A DNA stretch of 64,000 bases, taken from NCBI GenBank assembly GCA_016647705.1, contig CM028326.1, positions 22,335,901 to 22,399,900 of the forward strand, given 5' to 3'. This document shows positions 1 through 10,626 of the stretch, in pieces. This DNA comes from Eucommia ulmoides (taxonomy: Eukaryota > Streptophyta > Magnoliopsida > Garryales > Eucommiaceae). Numbering within the stretch: the stretch's first letter is position 1; every line of letters starts with the position of its first letter. The position numbers and the translations under genes were made by a program. The notes beneath the pieces were generated by a model. The model was not told the DNA's origin. It saw only the letters and a list, made by a program, of their open reading frames with translations, and did no database searches.

Positions 1-1274
1 TTCCTCAACCACTTAGATAAGGAGGTCAGAGATGTTGATCGCCTTGATAATGGTATGGCCCTCGCCATGCTCATGAGCATATTAAGGGAGGAAAAGTTCT
101 TCTACTCCCTCGCCAAAAAAATCCAGAATGGACCCTAGACGATACCTTATCTTGGGGGGGGGAGGGCACTCTAGTAACACGGACTCCCTGATGGATAACA
201 AGGTTAGTGTCGAAGAACCTAGAAAATGGGAAGATGTCCGAGAGGAGAGACAATCCCCGCTGACAGGAAGTAAGAAATTCAAAGCAAAAAGAAGTCTGAG
301 AGATAACAGGCAGGCCCTAGCCTGGAGGCCCGAGTAGTTCACACCCCTGAGGTTACCCAAGGTAGCAATCCTGCGTGAGATTGACGGGAAAGAACCCGAT
401 CGCATGTGGCTTGTCCCGTTGAAGGCTATAGGGAGGAAGAAAAACACAAACAAATATTCTGAATTCTACATGGACCATGGTTACACCACACATAAATATT
501 ACCATCTCAAAGAAGAGATTGAATATATGATACGACGTGATTATCTCCGGCGCTACGTTCATGAAGACAATTGAGAAGGAAAAAGAAGATGCGAGCCCCC
601 AGAATAGAGGGACGACGATAGAAAGAGACTCTATGACCTCCGAAGGATTAAATGAGAGATCCAAACAATCGATGGAGGGTTCACCTCAAGAGGAGCCTCC
701 TGCGACGCTCGAAAAGAGCATCTCTGGGCTGCTAAGAGAAAGGAAAAAAAAAACAGTGGAGAGATCCTGGTGACCACAGTGTCCGGTACCGTTATTACCT
801 TTTACGATGAGGATCTTAGAGGTTTATATTTCCCCATGATGATGCCCTCATTATCACGGTTGTGATCTATAACTATTGGGTCCGAATGATTCTAGTGGTC
901 TATGAGAGCTCAGCTGACATCATTTTTTTGCGGATGATTCGACAAAAATGAAATTTGACCCTAGTAAGCTCATTCTGGTGACCTCTTTTCTTGTGGGATT
1001 CAGTAGGGAAGGGAGGGGAAAAACGGTCCACCCTCTAGGGTGGGTTGACCTTCTTGTGTTTTTATGGAGAGAAACCCAGTAGAACCACTGCATGGCTTTG
1101 GTTCTTGGTTGTGAATCACTTATTTGCATACAACGCCATACTCGGACGACCCACTATGAGTTCCCTCAAAGCCATATACTCTACGTACCACCTGGCCATG
1201 AAGTACCCTACAGAGGAAGGGATTAATATGGTAAGAGGAGATCAGACCGTGACCAGAGAATACTTCATGGCAAC
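1..1274 (+). pseudogene. Tat-lineage Ty3/gypsy gag-protease remnant
   Basis: This is the 5' coding part of an LTR retrotransposon, cut by the left window edge. Bases 1-130 read as gag (REEKFFYSLAKK, the block before the usual tail of plant gypsy gag). About 470-575 reads MDHGYTTHKYYHLKEEIE, which matches the family's C-terminal gag block 'DHGHTTEEC-LKDEIE'. About 790-1274 is retropepsin-like: ITFYDEDLRGLYF, then AYNAILGRPT and RGDQTVTREYF, which are diagnostic of the protease end in Tat elements. Near 895-920, where the family has VDSGSSADI, the frame reads VYESSADI, so the catalytic Asp is lost. Several frameshifts and stops separate the blocks. The remnant ends where an LTR begins at 1275; the open frame running on to 1332 is a chimera whose last ~19 codons are LTR. 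Family call is firm; a functional product is excluded. Confidence 0.85.
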
Positions 1275-2932
1275 TGGTAGCGTGAAAATACATCGCTACT
1301 TTCACTCACAAGTATACGAGGTTAAGTTTTAGTATAGATCGGGAGAGTTAGGGTTATCTTGTCCATAGGGATTGGTTTTGACTATAATTGAGTACCGCGT
1401 TTATCATGACCTAATTTTATCAAGGCGAAGATAAATTGAATAAAATTAATAATACTAATACTAAGTTAATTAAACTAATTAAATTAACTATACTAATACT
1501 ATTATGAGATGTTTAGGGAAAGTATTGTCTAGGGATTAACTTTTGTTTACAAAAATGTGTTTGCATTTTAGTTTACATTAACGGCGTTCGACTTATTCGA
1601 CAATCTCAGTTCGTAAACTCCCTCGTCACCTCTCCCGAGTGTAAGACGAATGATATAACGCGACTTCGTGTCAATGAAGAATTCCCCCTCAACGTCTTAA
1701 CGACCCTAGGTCACGTGAGTCTCGCGCCAACATCATTGATTGCACACAATCTAACTCTCAATCAGGTCATTGGATCGTCGTGTCGTGTTTACTCTGTCGA
1801 CAATCTCAGTTCTAAAACTCCACTGCCACCTCTCCCGAGTGTAAGACGGGGGAATACATGACTTTGAGTCAACGAAGAAGTCCCCCTCAATGTCTTAACA
1901 ACCCTAGGTCATGTGAGTCTTGCCCCAACGTCATCGATTGTCCACAATCCAATTCCTTCCCGGGTTATTGGATCGTGGCGTTTGTCTATTCTAGTTTGAA
2001 TATGGGATTTGTCAAACCCTGTATTCTCATGACATTATTCTAAGCATAATAAACAAACAATACGGCAAACACAATCAAAATAATGAAAAACAACCGCTAA
2101 CCAAACACAAACTCAACAAAACAGCATTTTCATAAATTATATTAATCCCTAGACAAAAACCAGTTTAGCTCATGGCCATAGATGATTATACAATGAAAAC
2201 TAAGCTAAACATGCTCAAACAACAATCCTAAGTTAAGAAATAAAAGAAGGAACAAGAGAAACTTAGCCTAGTCCGAAGATTTATTGCTAAAAACAGTCCG
2301 AGATCGCTCCTCCTTCGTTCCAAAGTGATCTTCTCCTTAGGATTTGAATGAGCACTCCCAAAACCTCTCAATCTAACCTCCTAAAGTCTATGGAGGTGTC
2401 TTAGCCGAATGGAGAGGAGAGGAGGAGAAAATAGGGATCAAAATATCCTAAAATATCTAAAATAATATCTAAACTAGTGCAAAGGTGACTGCCTAGGAGG
2501 TGGAATATCCACCTAGGCGGTGGAACAGCAGTGAGTTTATGCTTGATTCTATACTTTTACCGCCTAAGCGGTGACACACTTTCTTGTTTTGGCTGTAACT
2601 TCTTCGTCCGAGCTCTGATTGAGGTGATTCAAAAACCATTGGAAAGCGAAGAGAAAGATATACAACTTACAAGTTTTGAGTTTTTCCCAAATAGGATTTC
2701 ATCATAGTAAAAAATAGCCTTGAAGTTACAGCACTTGTACCGGCTTTGCACATTTCCACCATTTTTCCACCGTTCTTGATCTGATTTAATCATTTTTGAT
2801 CCGTTTCCATACCTTTTCACCTTAAATACCTAATTTAAACAAAAAAACATAAAAACATATTAAAACGTACTAAACATACTCGAAAACTAACAACATTCGG
2901 ATTGGAAATAGATAGGTAATTTACAGCTATCA
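1275..2932 (-). mobile_element. Athila-like solo LTR (copy A)
   Basis: Read on the - strand it starts TGATAGCTGTAAATTACC and ends in the ...CGCTACCA type terminus shared by five LTRs in this window. It aligns end to end with the solo LTRs at 2976-4362 and 23772-25160. It is flanked by gcaac (1270-1274) and gcaat (2933-2937), a 5-bp target duplication with one change. No internal region remains, so it is a solo LTR left by LTR-LTR recombination. It interrupts the gypsy protease/pol region; taking out the LTR and one TSD copy leaves the surrounding pol frame in register. At 1658 bp it is about 270 bp longer than its relatives, mostly because of an internal duplication. Confidence 0.85.
1598..1995. 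repeat. 200-bp tandem duplication inside LTR copy A
   Basis: Two consecutive units start with cgacaatctcagttc at 1598 and 1798, giving a period of 200 bp. Both contain the same series of landmarks (cacctctcccgagtgtaagac, a run around 'ccccctcaa.gtcttaac', 'ccctaggtca.gtgagtct'). The related LTRs at 2976-4362 and 23772-25160 have a single copy, so the duplication is private to this LTR. Confidence 0.8.
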
Positions 2933-2975
2933 GCAATAATCAAGGCCGACCCTCTACTGACGAAAGAATAGTAAT
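2933..2975 (+). pseudogene. Gypsy pol sliver between two solo LTRs
   Basis: These 43 bases lie between two independent solo LTRs and belong to neither. They include the right TSD copy of LTR A (gcaat, 2933-2937) and the left TSD copy of LTR B (gtaat, 2971-2975). In the frame of the upstream gypsy protease the sliver continues openly, as expected for the protease-RT spacer of the interrupted element. Confidence 0.65.
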
Positions 2976-4362
2976 TAGTGGCACGTAATTAACACACGTC
3001 ACTTTCACCGCAAGTGTACATATAAAGTTTTAGTATAGATGGGGAGAGTAAGGGTATCATATCCACAGGGGTTGGTTGAGACTATTATCGAGTACCGTAA
3101 TTGTCATAACCTAATTTTATCTAGGCAATAAAAATGTGTTTATAATTAATTAATACTAATACTAAGTTAATTAATCTAATTATACTATAATACTATATTG
3201 AGATGTTTAAGGAAAAAGTTGCCTAGGGATTAACTTTATTTACAAAAATGTGTTTGGTCTCGTTTTAGTTTATGTTAATGGCGTCCGACTTATTCGACAA
3301 TCTTGGTTCATAAACTCACTCGCCACCTCTTCCGAGTGCAAAAAGATTGAATATGCGACTTCACGTCAACGAAGAAGTTTCCCTCAACGTCTTAACGACA
3401 CTAGGTCACATGAGTCTCACCCCAACGTCATTGATTGCACACTTTCCAACTCCCTCCTGGGTTATTGGATCGTCGCGTTGTGTTTAACCTAGTCTAAATT
3501 CGGGGTTACCTCTCCCGAGTGTCAAATCCCGTATTCTCACTATATCTATCTAAGCATAATAATTATGACAATATGGCAAACACAATCGAAATAGCGAAGA
3601 ACAACCATTAACGAAACACAAACTCAACCAAACGATATTTTCATAAATTATATTAATTCCTAAGATAATCCATGTTTAGCTAACGGCTATAACTGTATAT
3701 ACAATGAATAACAAGCTAAACATGCTCAAACCATAATCCTAAATTAAGAAATGAAGAGAAAAACGAAGAGAACTAGCCATAGTCCGAAGATTTGACGTTA
3801 AAACCGTTTCGAGATCGCTTCTTTTTCTCCGCCTTGTGATCTTCTCCTTAGGATTTAGTTGAGCTCCCCAAAATCCTCTCAAAATATGCTCTAAGGAGCT
3901 ATATATGCCCGAAAATGAGGGAGGATGAAGGATTAAATAGGAAAAAATATCTCAAAATATTTAAATAAATATCAAATTTTGGTGCAGAGTAATCGCTGCG
4001 ATGGTGGGTATATCGGTTTGATCTTCGCTGCAACAGTGGACGCAGTGACCATCATGTTCTTTCACCGCCTCGACGGTGAAGTCACCACTGTGGCGATGAG
4101 ATGTCAGTAACATTTTGGTCCATCCTGCATATTGACCACCGCGGTAGTGGGCTAGTTTTCAGAATTATGCCTCTATGCTTGTGTTTCTACCGCTCTTCCA
4201 TCGTTCTTGATCCGATTTGATTGTTTATGATCCGTTTTCATCCCTTTTCACCTCACATACCTGATTTATACCAAAAAGAATAAAAACATATTAAAATATA
4301 ATAAACATACTCGAAAACTAACATGTTCGGTCTGGAAATGGATAGGTAATTTACACCTATCA
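2976..4362 (-). mobile_element. Athila-like solo LTR (copy B)
   Basis: 1387 bp, on the - strand, starting TGATAGGTGTAAATTACC there and ending at the tagtggcacg terminus on the + strand. A perfect 5-bp target duplication, gtaat, lies at 2971-2975 and 4363-4367. There is no PBS, PPT or internal sequence on either side, so it is a solo LTR and an insertion event separate from copy A, although both interrupt the same host gypsy element about 40 bp apart. Confidence 0.88.
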
Positions 4363-4429
4363 GTAATCACATGAAGTACCCAAGATCATTACCTTGTGGG
4401 ACGAGTTGGGGTACCTACCTTTGGAAGAT
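4363..4429 (+). pseudogene. Gypsy pol sliver left of the Athila-like element
   Basis: Short piece of the host gypsy element between the TSD of LTR B and the TSD of the next insertion (aagat, 4425-4429). The gypsy sequence resumes at 11990 after the inserted element. No domain can be named from 67 bases. Confidence 0.55.
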
Positions 4430-5748
4430 TGATAGGTGTAATTTATCTATTTATTCTCAAGTCGATTTTGGTAGTTTTCGAGTATTTTTATAGCATTTTA
4501 ATATATTTTTATTTATTTATGTACAAATCAGGTGTTTGGGGCGAAAAGGGAGGAAAATGGTTCATAAACGATCAAGTAGGTAGAAGAACGGTGGGAAAAC
4601 AAGTAAAAAGATAAAAGTTCAGAACCTGCAACTCACTGCTGTAGGGGTGAAACCACAGTTGCAACGGTCAAAGTATAGAAAGTTGCTCTCTTTCCACCAC
4701 TGCAACGGTGAAACCACTGCTGTAGCGGTCATCCGGCAGAAAGCCACCGACTTCTCCACCGCTGCAGCAATGATCCCACCGTAGCAGCGGTCAAGCGCCA
4801 GACAGTTTTAGGATATTTTGTTGATAATTTGGATCCTATAAATATCTTCTATTCTCCCCCCAAACACTTAGGAACGTTTTTGGGAGGTCTTGAGAGCTTT
4901 AAGGCCATTCAACCAAAAAAATATCATAATTCCAAGAAGGAGGAAACGATCTCGGAGTTGTTTTAGCGTCGGTTCTTCGGATAATGGCTAGTCTCCTAAT
5001 TTCTCTCTTTATTTCTTAGTTTGGTTGATTTTTTTGTATATGTTTAGCTTATTTCTAGTTGAATATATGACTATAACCATGTATAGCTAAACATATATTT
5101 TCTAGGGCTTGATGTACTTCATGAAAACATTGTTTGTATAAATTGATGTTTCGTATCGGTTGTTCATGTTTATCTGATTGTGTTTACTATTTTATTACAA
5201 TATTAATATGTTTGTTATGGTATTAGGGCTGATTTTGAGAATATGGGGTTTGACCCGGGAGGGCATTAAAAAGTATGCAATTCGTGAGGTTGGGGAGAGA
5301 CTAATGTGACCAAGTGTCATATAAACGCTTGAGAAGTACTTTGGCATTAACGCGAAATCACATATTCATTCACTTTACACTCGGGAGAGGTAGTGAGTGA
5401 AATTTCGAAATCGAGATTGTCGGATAGGATGAATGTCGTTAATGTAAACAAGATTGAAACGAACACGTTTAAGTGGATGAAGTTAATACCTAGGCAATTT
5501 ACTCCCATTAACGTCAATATTAGTATATTAGATTAATTAAGTTAATTAGTTAATTAGTTTAGTATATTATTTTAAAAACAAAAATATAAATTTGAGTCGC
5601 CTAAATAAATTTCGGTTATGATAATTGCAGTACTCAACGACCATGTAATCCAATCCCTATGGATACGACAACCTTTACTCTTCCCATTTATACTAAAACT
5701 TGACCTGTACACTTGCTGTGAAAGTACCGACGTAATTTCGCGCTACCA
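4430..5748 (+). repeat. 5' LTR of the Athila-like element
   Basis: 1319 bp, TG...CA. Compared with the 3' LTR it has lost 62 bp at about 5251-5254, where the intact copy has the segment between two TGAC tetramers (11429 and 11491). It holds a cluster of short inverted repeats of the type ACCGC-n-GCGGT (about 4630-4800) in otherwise AT-rich sequence. Confidence 0.88.
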
Positions 5749-5754
5749 AGTTTT

Positions 5755-5772
5755 TGGCACTATTGCTAGGGA
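5755..5772 (+). promoter_or_regulatory. Primer-binding site, tRNA-Asp type (degenerate)
   Basis: The sequence tggcactattgctaggga follows the LTR by 6 bases. It matches the plant Athila-lineage PBS (TGGCGCCGTTGCCGGGGA, complementary to the 3' end of tRNA-Asp) except for several transitions, mostly G-to-A and C-to-T. This supports the lineage call and marks the 5' LTR end. Confidence 0.75.
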
Positions 5773-5836
5773 TTAATTTTTTAGATTGGTTTTGATATTT
5801 TGAGTAAATAACTTGATTTTAATTTAGGCATTTATT

Positions 5837-6883
5837 TTGTTTATAATTTTTATTTGTAGTTTTGTTTTTCATCCAAGGTACTTGAAGATGCTAGATCAAC
5901 AAGTATTGTTGCATTTCTTTCAACAGGATTCTGAGCCATTTTATTGTGCTTCGGATCGATACAAGGAGATGCTATTTTGGTTCCCCAATCATCGTTTTCT
6001 ATGGGAGTGTCAACTACTGAACTTCCTCGATGGGTCATTAGCCGCAACCAAAACATAGGTGGAAAGAGAAAACAGCATCACCTCTTTCGACCAGCTAACC
6101 GTGGATGAAGCCTATTAGTTGTTGGAAGATATGGCGGAATTTAATTTTCACTATTGGAATTATTCAACAAGCTACCAAAGCTTGGAGGATAGTTTCACCA
6201 TTTCGGAGTCATGGATCGACATCTCGGACCAATATGTTGAGTCTTCTCCCTCCTTGGAAAAAATGTTCGCTAAATTTATGGGGGAGAGCCAGGCATTTTG
6301 GAGGGAAATGAATGACCGACTTAATGAGCATGAGGTTCGTCTTGACACCATTGAGATAATTTTCTCTAAAATTGATGAGATCGTCATGTCTCTTGAGAAT
6401 CAAATCAGTCATCTTCTTTTCTTTATTGAGTCCGAGTTCAAAGCGGTGGCACTAAGAGACGAACAAGCCACATTTATTTGTGAAATCCACAGAGAGGAAC
6501 CGGATACGAGCGGAAGGAGCTTGGGTGAGTTCAATGATGATTATTCGAATGAGACGGGAACCCAAGCATGGATCGACAATTGTGATTTTTCACCATTGGA
6601 GATCCACATTGTGATGACACCACCGATTCAAGATGATCACATCTACGAGGATCCGATGTGGCTCACTTGTCCTTTGCTGCCATTTGCAATGTTCTTTCAT
6701 GCCCACAAAGTACATGATCCAGTTAAGAGTCTTGTTGGAAGATCGAGCCGATTAATGCCAAATCTTGCCAGTCTTGAGGGTGTTCTGAACCAAGACCCAT
6801 ATGTGGTGTTGTTGTATGACACTTACTATGGGCGAAAATCGCTCTTTGACGAGCCCTTTTCTGTGTCAAGCCGAGGACGTTAA
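5837..6883 (+). pseudogene. Gag-like ORF of the Athila-like element (254-codon open 3' part)
   Basis: One reading frame spans the region, with two in-frame TAG stops near 6056 and 6113. From the ATG at 6119 it is open for 254 codons to 6883. Residues ~40-105 form a heptad-like, charged segment (SLEKMFAKFMGES, MNDRLNEHEVRLDTIE, SLENQISHL) resembling the coiled stretch in Athila gag ('slEdmmkqfm...slrnlE.QvGQla'). The rest is acidic and unrecognised (EDPMWLTCPLL, DPYVVLLYD). No zinc knuckle and no protease are visible. The upstream part (5837-6058) begins soon after the PBS. The ORF may be a relic of gag kept by chance or a structural protein of the non-autonomous family; the two stops argue against translation of the full frame. 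The nearest similar element (57035-58658) lacks this part. Confidence 0.5.
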
Positions 6884-7770
6884 ACCAAGCACTTCTTGAG
6901 AGACAACTCAAGTCTCAAATAAATTAGATCTATCATCGCCGACTTCATTCAGAGGCGAGATTATCTCGCCTCCTAGGTACGTGTTCTAAACCCCCTTCGT
7001 CAGTATGTTTTATTTCATATATTGAGGTTGATGATTGGGTCGTGTGTGGACACTGCTTGTTTTTAAGTTTGGGGGTGATATTTAGTATGTTAAGTATGTT
7101 TAATTATTGTTAGTTGTGTAGTTTAGTTTATTGTATGCATGTTTGTTTAGTGTAGTATGTTTTTGTTTGTTGTTGTTATTGTGTGTTGAGTTTTGCATTC
7201 ATTTGGGCCATTAGTCAATGATGATATTATCCCCTAGTTGTTTTCGAGGTCAAGGGTAATGCCTATTCATGTGTGTTCTATGTGCTTGACATATCGTTTT
7301 GGTAAAAGTTATTGTGGATCTTAATTTGCACGAGCACGTTGACTCAATGTATAGCTATTCAATTGATTTAAGGCCGATTATCGATTAGCCAATTTCATGA
7401 TAATTTTAAGGATTCTAGAACCTGATTGGGCGAAATCCTAGGTGAGGTAGTTCAGGAAACGTGATTTAGGTATTCATTTGATTCGCTTGAGCCTTTGAAG
7501 CTTACCTTGCTATATGTTTATCCTTCGTTACCCTGTCGAAGCCAATTAGCTGTTTCAATTCTGAACACGTAACAAATACCCTGGCCAATTGAACTTTTTT
7601 CCAAACCTATATCGCTAAACCGAAGGTACAATTTGAGCAAATCGAGTTAGCATTCGTGTATGCTACTTGAAGTGAGTAGTTGAGTTTAGGGCGAATTTTT
7701 GATTGGTTCGGTATTTGAGGACTCACTTGTCATTTTTCTTTCATTTTAACCATACCCGTGAAATTGTAAT
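6884..7770 (+). other. Non-coding internal region of the Athila-like element
   Basis: No ORF or domain. From about 7160 onward it is homologous to 57035-57650, so this stretch is a conserved 3' non-coding block of the family rather than decayed pol. It includes short runs such as 'gcattcatttgggcc' and 'aggtcaagggtaatg' shared by both copies. Confidence 0.7.
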
Positions 7771-9928
7771 TGTTGGCCCAGTAGAATACTCAAGAAGGGG
7801 GTGAATTGGGTAATTAAAAAATATATCAAAATAAAACTTGAATAAATCAAATAATTAATTTTATACCTAAATTAATTATTATCTTTATATCACAGCGGAA
7901 TTATAATAAATCTAAGTGTACACCCAAACAGCAAAAATAGCAAAGTAAAATATAGCAACACACAAAAGATTTATACTGGTTAATCAAGTTACTCTTGGCT
8001 AATCCAGTCCCTCGAGCTCTAAGGAGGTCGCACCTACTAAAACTAAGATCCTTTAAAGGTAGGAACAAAACCCATACACCGATTCTTTTACAGGCTCAGA
8101 ATCAACCTTTACAATTTCTTTTTCTCAAGCTCAGGAATAACATCTATTTTTTACAGGCTTAAGAATAACATGTCTTTTTACAGGCTAAAGATTAACCTAA
8201 TTCTTTTTATCACTACGGCTCAAGAATCAAAACCTCACAAAACACTCCAACTATCATTTTCACAGGTAATGATGGAATCTTTACAAAAACACTCAAAACA
8301 CAATTCTTATTCAGGAAGAATTATTACCTCAATCTCTTTACAGGAAAAGACTGAAACCCAGCTACCCCTAATTAAATACCCCCAATGGTATTTAACTGTC
8401 ACAACTCACCAATACAAAAATTGATAAGAAGTAAATCTCACTCGGAGTTTCTACCACCTTAGATAAACAATAACTCAATTAATATCCCAACTAATGATAG
8501 AAATACGTGAGATACAAAAATATGATTTTAACAAGATATGGGTAGCAAATTGGAACACGTAATCAGATTCAAGAAATTGTTTGTAAAATTTTTTTTTCAA
8601 AAATCAGAAACAATTTCTAAGATCAATTTCCAAAATATAAACAAGTAATGCAATGAAAGAATATAATTAGAAAGATCTCACCCGGAATCCACAGAATAAT
8701 CAGATAAAGTAATATAACTTCAGATTCGGTAGCAGTAAATATTAATCGCAATTAATATTCAAGATCACTCTTGGAATAGCTCACAAACTCTCAAAAAGAT
8801 AACTCTTAGAAAAACTCACTCTTATGCTATGATATGATTTCTCTTATTTACTGCTTGATGATATATGAAATTCGCAGGTCTATTTAAAGGAATATGAAAT
8901 CAGTCTTCTAACAACTAGTTTACATGTGTCATGATAATTAATAGCACTTATAGACCCTTTATATCATAATGACTTCATTTTGGTTCAATTCACTTAAAAA
9001 CAACTCTCAAATCTCTCAATTACATCCCCAAAGTATTTCTCAATCTCAATTAATTAGAATAGAAACTAGTTCAAGTACCAAATTGAGAAACATTAATATT
9101 TAATGTACCAAATCAATAGGATTTAATTAATATATGAACCATATCTTAAATATTATCAAATCCCTTAAATCTCTCTCAAATTCTAACAAAAAACAGCTAC
9201 TTTAGATATGATTTCGGAATCCACATGATCTTGAAACAAAGCCACTGGTCGACTGGTTAGTTGACTGTTCGATTCAGGATGCAGCCTGTTGCGTTCATCG
9301 GTTGACTTGTCAATTCAGAGAGTTTCATTTAATCTCACCGGTTAACTGCTAGATACAAAGAGTTCCCTTCTTACACTCCGGTCGACTTACCAGTTAACTC
9401 ACCATTGCTGGAATATTTTCTAAATTCGTTTTAAATTCTTTCTCTTTTACATTTTTGCCCTTTTAACTAATTTATTTTCTTAATTATCTCCACAAACTTT
9501 CTCAAATTCCATTTTAACCATTTATAAATATTTCTTTTCAAATATACATAGGAGCAAATAAATTCATCTCAATTAGCTCCGCTAACTTTCTCAATTCCAT
9601 TTTAACCATTTATAAATATTTATTTTCAAATACACATAGGAGCAAATGAATTCATCTTATCAAAACACACATAAATAATAAAAATATTTTGTGCCATGTG
9701 TGTTCCTAAATGGGATATTAAGAGTTGAAATTTACTTGAGTTATTTTCCCTAATTTCTTTAAACTCTTAAATCTTCAATATCTTTAATATCTTCAACTTC
9801 ATCATTTAGCATCCATTTAATTTGTCATCTTCATCACTGGAACTTTAAATCACTGAAATACTCCATTAAAACATTAGTTCCATCAAAACATCAATACTTA
9901 ATTGTTCATCAAAATCTTAGGATCAACA
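7771..9928 (-). mobile_element. Maximus/SIRE-like Ty1/copia solo LTR
   Basis: A 2158-bp insertion, absent from the homologous position of the related copy at 57035-58328, where the flanks meet near 57640. Read on the - strand it begins TGTTGATCCTAAGATTTTGA and ends in ...CTACTGGGCCAACA, with a 'TTCACCCCCTTCTTGAGTA' segment just inside. That combination is typical of Maximus/SIRE copia LTRs. No PBS, PPT or coding region is present, so it is a solo LTR. The flanks (gtaat / atactaat) do not give a clean 5-bp TSD. Open frames inside it are incidental. Confidence 0.75.
8090..8290. repeat. Imperfect short tandem repeats in the Maximus-like LTR
   Basis: About five imperfect units of roughly 25-35 bp contain 'ttacaggct.a.aat.aac' or 'ctcaggaataac' (for example near 8088, 8130, 8152 and 8178). 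A short apparent ORF over this block is caused by the repeat. Confidence 0.55.
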
Positions 9929-10626
9929 ATACTAATCGAATAAGTTTGGAGGTGTGGTTGTTGTTGAAAAAAAAAACCATATGTAAATATGGTTAATTTT
10001 TTATTTTTTTTTGACAAGTGAGTACGACGTTCTTAAATAGATGTTCAAGGTTTTTTCAAATTTATCTATGGGGGTTTGTGTGTGATTGTGTGCTAAGTGT
10101 TGTGCCTTGGGTATCGTTGAGTTAACGACGTTAACCCATTTTATATTCCTGATATACCCTTGGCTAAATGTTCCAAACCGAACCAAGTCCTATTAATCTT
10201 TTTGAAATTCCAAGCCTACATTAGTAGAGAGTAGAACCCAATCAGGCGTACGGAAATCCTAATCCTTATCAGTTTAATGTCGTGAGCTTCATTGATGGAT
10301 AATCCAATCCGGTCTTTGAATGGTTATATAATTGCGTTTTCACACACACATGTTGAAAAGATCTAGAATAGCATTTACCATTATTGAATGTCAAAATTCT
10401 AGAACATCACATGGTGCATTTTACTCCTGAACTCGATATGATTGGGGGTTGTTGAGGGGAAAATATTTTGGTCGATAGTTGAATTCAAAACTCGCATATC
10501 GTTATGTTTAGGTAGTTTGTGTTTTTATTCGTATTTAGTTTTTGTGTTAGTTAATTTAGTTGTGTTTTTTATTTTAGTGTAATTGTTTTGCTCGAGAACT
10601 AGCAAAATTCTAAGTTTGGGGGTATT
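9929..10626 (+). other. 3' non-coding block and polypurine tract of the Athila-like element
   Basis: Homologous to 57650-58328. It ends with aagtttgggggtat (10612-10625) directly before the 3' LTR, a polypurine tract of the kind seen in plant Athila-related elements. No coding sequence. Confidence 0.75.

Noticed and set aside
3361-3540. Spaced short direct repeats in the Athila-like LTRs considered as a CRISPR-like array
   Set aside because: Irregular units, LTR context and a plant genome; the repeats are LTR-internal duplications.
8170-8424. 84-codon ORF
   Set aside because: Produced by imperfect short tandem repeats in a Maximus-like solo LTR.
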